A DNA stretch of 64,000 nucleotides from Lanius collurio (Eukaryota; Chordata; Aves; Passeriformes; Laniidae): the NCBI GenBank assembly GCA_020086605.1, contig JACBWW010000015.1, positions 10,536,988 through 10,600,987 of the forward strand, in the 5' to 3' direction. A program made the translations under genes and the position numbers. Below the pieces are notes generated by a model that ran no database searches, had not been told where the DNA came from, and saw only the letters and a program-made list of their open reading frames with translations. Of the stretch, positions 61,273 to 64,000 are shown one piece after another; the first letter of the stretch is position 1, and each line of letters begins with the position of its first letter.

Positions 61273-64000
61273 TGGATCATCCCCCTCTTTTAAAGCAGTG
61301 AGTGGTAATAAAAATAAAATGTTGTGGAGGAATCATAATAAACTTTATAGTGACTAAAGTTTTACATCCTTCAAACTAATAAAAAATCAGAATGGAGAGG
61401 TCTTTTGCCTCCAAGCTTCCTTCCCTCACCCCACCGCTCACACTCTCCAGCTATGCCGGACAGGGGAGAGCTCTCAGAGAAAGAAGGCCAGTATCTCAGT
61501 ATTTTTATGATTCGAATAATTTCCATGTTGATATCTTGAGTCTTTAAGTCATTCAGTGGCTCATGAAAGATGGAGTTCATGAGGTTTTCTCAAAAGACCT
61601 TGGAGATCCAAATGTACTGTACCATTAAGTCATCCTGCCTTGAAAGAAGACTATGAATGCAAGTTTAAGTTGATTATCATGATTAGATTTGCACAATAAT
61701 TTCTAATGATGTGGCTAATTGAAATAAAAATTATTTATGGTGAGTGCCTCAGTTTAAAGGGAATATTTTTCTTGAAAGAAAGTTTGAGTGTAATATGGGA
61801 CTTCTTCCCACACCAGTTATTCACAGCCTATGAAAATGGACTTGGCCTGCAGTGTGAGAGGTGCAAGACAAGGTCACTGTTCTGATCCAGGAAGGCAGCA
61901 ACTTTAAGGGGGAGAGGCTACCAAGGACTTGTCTCCCCCTGGACTTGTGTGGTACTGCTCCCCTTTTTCATCAACTTTCTTTCCTGTAGACATACTAATG
62001 ATGTTTTGGTGGTGCTTTTCACAACATTATCAACATTATTCACTTGAACATTAGTGAAAGGAAGAAATTGTCATTTTTCCCATCTTAAAAAAAAGTAAGG
62101 AATTTTTCTTAGTGTAATTCAAACTTTGGAAACACATTGGGTATTTCAAACTAGAATTTCCATTCTCGGTGATCTTATAATTCTGGGTTATCAGACACTC
62201 CAGATTTTCAAAGCCATTACTAGAGAACTGTTTCTAAAACATCTTAAATCTAGGATTAAAAGCTATTTACTCTCGTTATTTAAAAATGAGAAATTAACGT
62301 CTGTTATCTGTCACAACTAACACCAGACAGATGTAAGAGAATATTATTACTATTATGTCAATACATGAAAATCTTGAGCCAAAATTTCAGCAGAAACCTA
62401 TCATGAGATATGGAACTCATAAAGTAGCTCTGCTAAATCGCAAAGATTTGAGTCTAGAATGAAGAAAGAACCGCAGAAACCACTTACCTCTTTGATCTAG
62501 AAGTGACAACCAGTATTTTTCTCTGTTACTTGTGAGGTAGAAGTAGACTTCTTTAAAAAATGGATGTCCTTACCTGTTTTAAAGTGTGTAATTTGAAATT
62601 ATTGAATTACTCAAATTCAGTAGTTAAGCTCCTTTTACTTGAGTTTGGCTGAAAGAGTGTGTGTTTGAGAACATAAACCTTCCTCTTTCACCTGGCTGAA
62701 TTTTGAAATTACTGTAATTGTACTTCCCTCCATTAAATATATTACTACACTTCCCTCTCAAAACAGCCAAAGATTCTTTCAGCAGACTATTAAGCTACTG
62801 GTGTAGGCAGATGTATGTTCCTTTTTCTGTGACTTGGAGACTATCATTCAACAGCCACTTGTTTCTGTAAAGGAGCTCAACAGCCTTTTACAAGAATATT
62901 GAATGGAGAACAGCAGTTATTCCCAATAGCTTCGAGGTAATTTCTGGCCTGAGAAAAAGAGACCTATATAATGTGAAACTCCTAAACTGAAACTGGTGAA
63001 TGTATATTAATATTATTATACTAATGGAATATGCTAATATTATTCATAGATATTAATGTGACAGGGTGTTAAACAGAGTTAGCCCCCAAGAGATGTAGGA
63101 GGAAATTTTAATGACTCCTGAGAAAGCAAGTATTTCAGGCAAAGTAAACTCATTCAAGACAGAATTATTGAATTTCTCTTTATGATTGCATTGTGTGAGG
63201 CTCTCTTGTAACTGTTTGGTTTGCAAATTAATCTTAGATATGGCAAAGGTAATCTCTTATTTTAAGGGGTCAGCAAAGGTATGTGTTTGTTTACTGACAT
63301 GAAGGAGTTTTTCATTATAGTTCTTGGTAACAAAAGTAATGTTGATTAACCCACGATTTCCATTTCAATGTAGCAGTACAGATATATGTTTGGTTGTTTG
63401 TTGGTGTAGTTTGTATTTCCTTAACAATATTTTGTAAGGGTAATCTCTCACCTTGAAACATGTTGCATGCAAGATTTCATTTGACAGTTCCTACAGGGAT
63501 CCTTCCAAATGTACAATGTCTCTTATTGGAACATCAAGCAGTTTCTAGAGCTGCCTTTGCTACACTAAATTAAGGCATACCTTTGGTCACTCCACAGTTA
63601 TTGTGTGTGCAAACCTTTTCTGTTTAGGAACCAAATTTTATTAGGAGCAGTAGCTCTTCTATTCATACACTGGGTACCAATCATGTATAACGTGTGAGAA
63701 TCACCAAATATACCTCAGGCATGCATCGGTCAGGTGTTTGAAACACAAAGGTGGGTTTAGATATTTGTAGCTATGATTTTTGTTTGGGTGTCTGGTTGAT
63801 ATTTAAACAATAGGCTAGAATTACTTTGCCTTTAGCTAGCAATAAGTTGTCTTTCCTATATCTCCTGATATTTTGATATTTTACAATATTAAAGAAAGTC
63901 TAGATAAATAAAAAAACAACAGTGAAACCAACCCCAAAACAACAAAAAAACACACATGGATTTTATTGTTTTATAAAATGTATCTTTTCAGGCTTAATTT
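61273..64000. other. Unassigned AT-rich DNA to the window end
   Basis: No gene or repeat was recognised. An A/C-rich stretch lies near 63909-63955. Confidence 0.5.

Noticed and set aside
1..64000. tRNA genes, CRISPR arrays, phage or bacterial operons
   Set aside because: No A/B-box or cloverleaf pattern, no spaced direct-repeat array and no tight run of long frames was seen; the sequence is vertebrate.

Overview
The window looks like intergenic or deep-intronic DNA from a bird, probably a passerine. Three things point to birds. The sequence is AT-rich with little CpG outside a few inserted patches. Nine blocks are CR1 non-LTR retrotransposon sequence, several ending in the CR1 ATTCTATG-type 3' tail; no mammal-type L1 or Alu is visible. 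Several solo retroviral LTRs are present, and one family (two copies, 40-44 kb) matches from memory an LTR type common in songbirds. There is no prokaryotic architecture: no operons, no ribosome-binding-site-led genes, no long ORFs outside repeats.

Layout. 1-7.3 kb: unassigned AT-rich DNA. 7.3-14.8 kb: a layered repeat cluster made of a CR1 tail, a solo LTR on the plus strand (7976-8433), a roughly 3 kb plus-strand CR1 with a decayed ORF2 (about 10010-13083) that carries its own minus-strand LTR insertion (about 10479-10955), and a second copy of the first LTR in opposite orientation (14377-14827). 14.8-24.9 kb: unassigned. 24.9-25.4 kb: a minus-strand CR1. 29.0-29.5 kb: an old plus-strand CR1. 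32.7 kb: a CR1 3' end. 37.43-37.55 kb: a probable CR1 tail that runs into a pentanucleotide microsatellite. 40.26-41.31 kb: a solo LTR with a second, GC- and CpG-rich LTR nested in it. 43.47-44.03 kb: another solo LTR of the outer family. 46.7, 48.9 and 50.1 kb: more CR1 pieces. 53.70-53.99 kb: a short GC-rich solo LTR. 54-64 kb: mostly unassigned, with simple repeats at 59.96 and 61.15 kb.

No complete host gene could be recognised. One 123-nt stretch (51412-51534, plus strand) has the form of a phase-0 internal exon and is offered as a weak candidate; a second, weaker one lies on the minus strand at 56762-56990. No tRNA, rRNA, CRISPR array or replication origin was found.

Five solo LTRs have boundaries supported by target-site duplications (TSDs), and the nested LTR has a candidate one. 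These separate independent insertions from one another: the two inverted LTRs are separate events, and the two LTRs at 40-44 kb are not the ends of one provirus. I found no convincing new biological system. The most informative parts are the nested repeat histories and the candidate exons.
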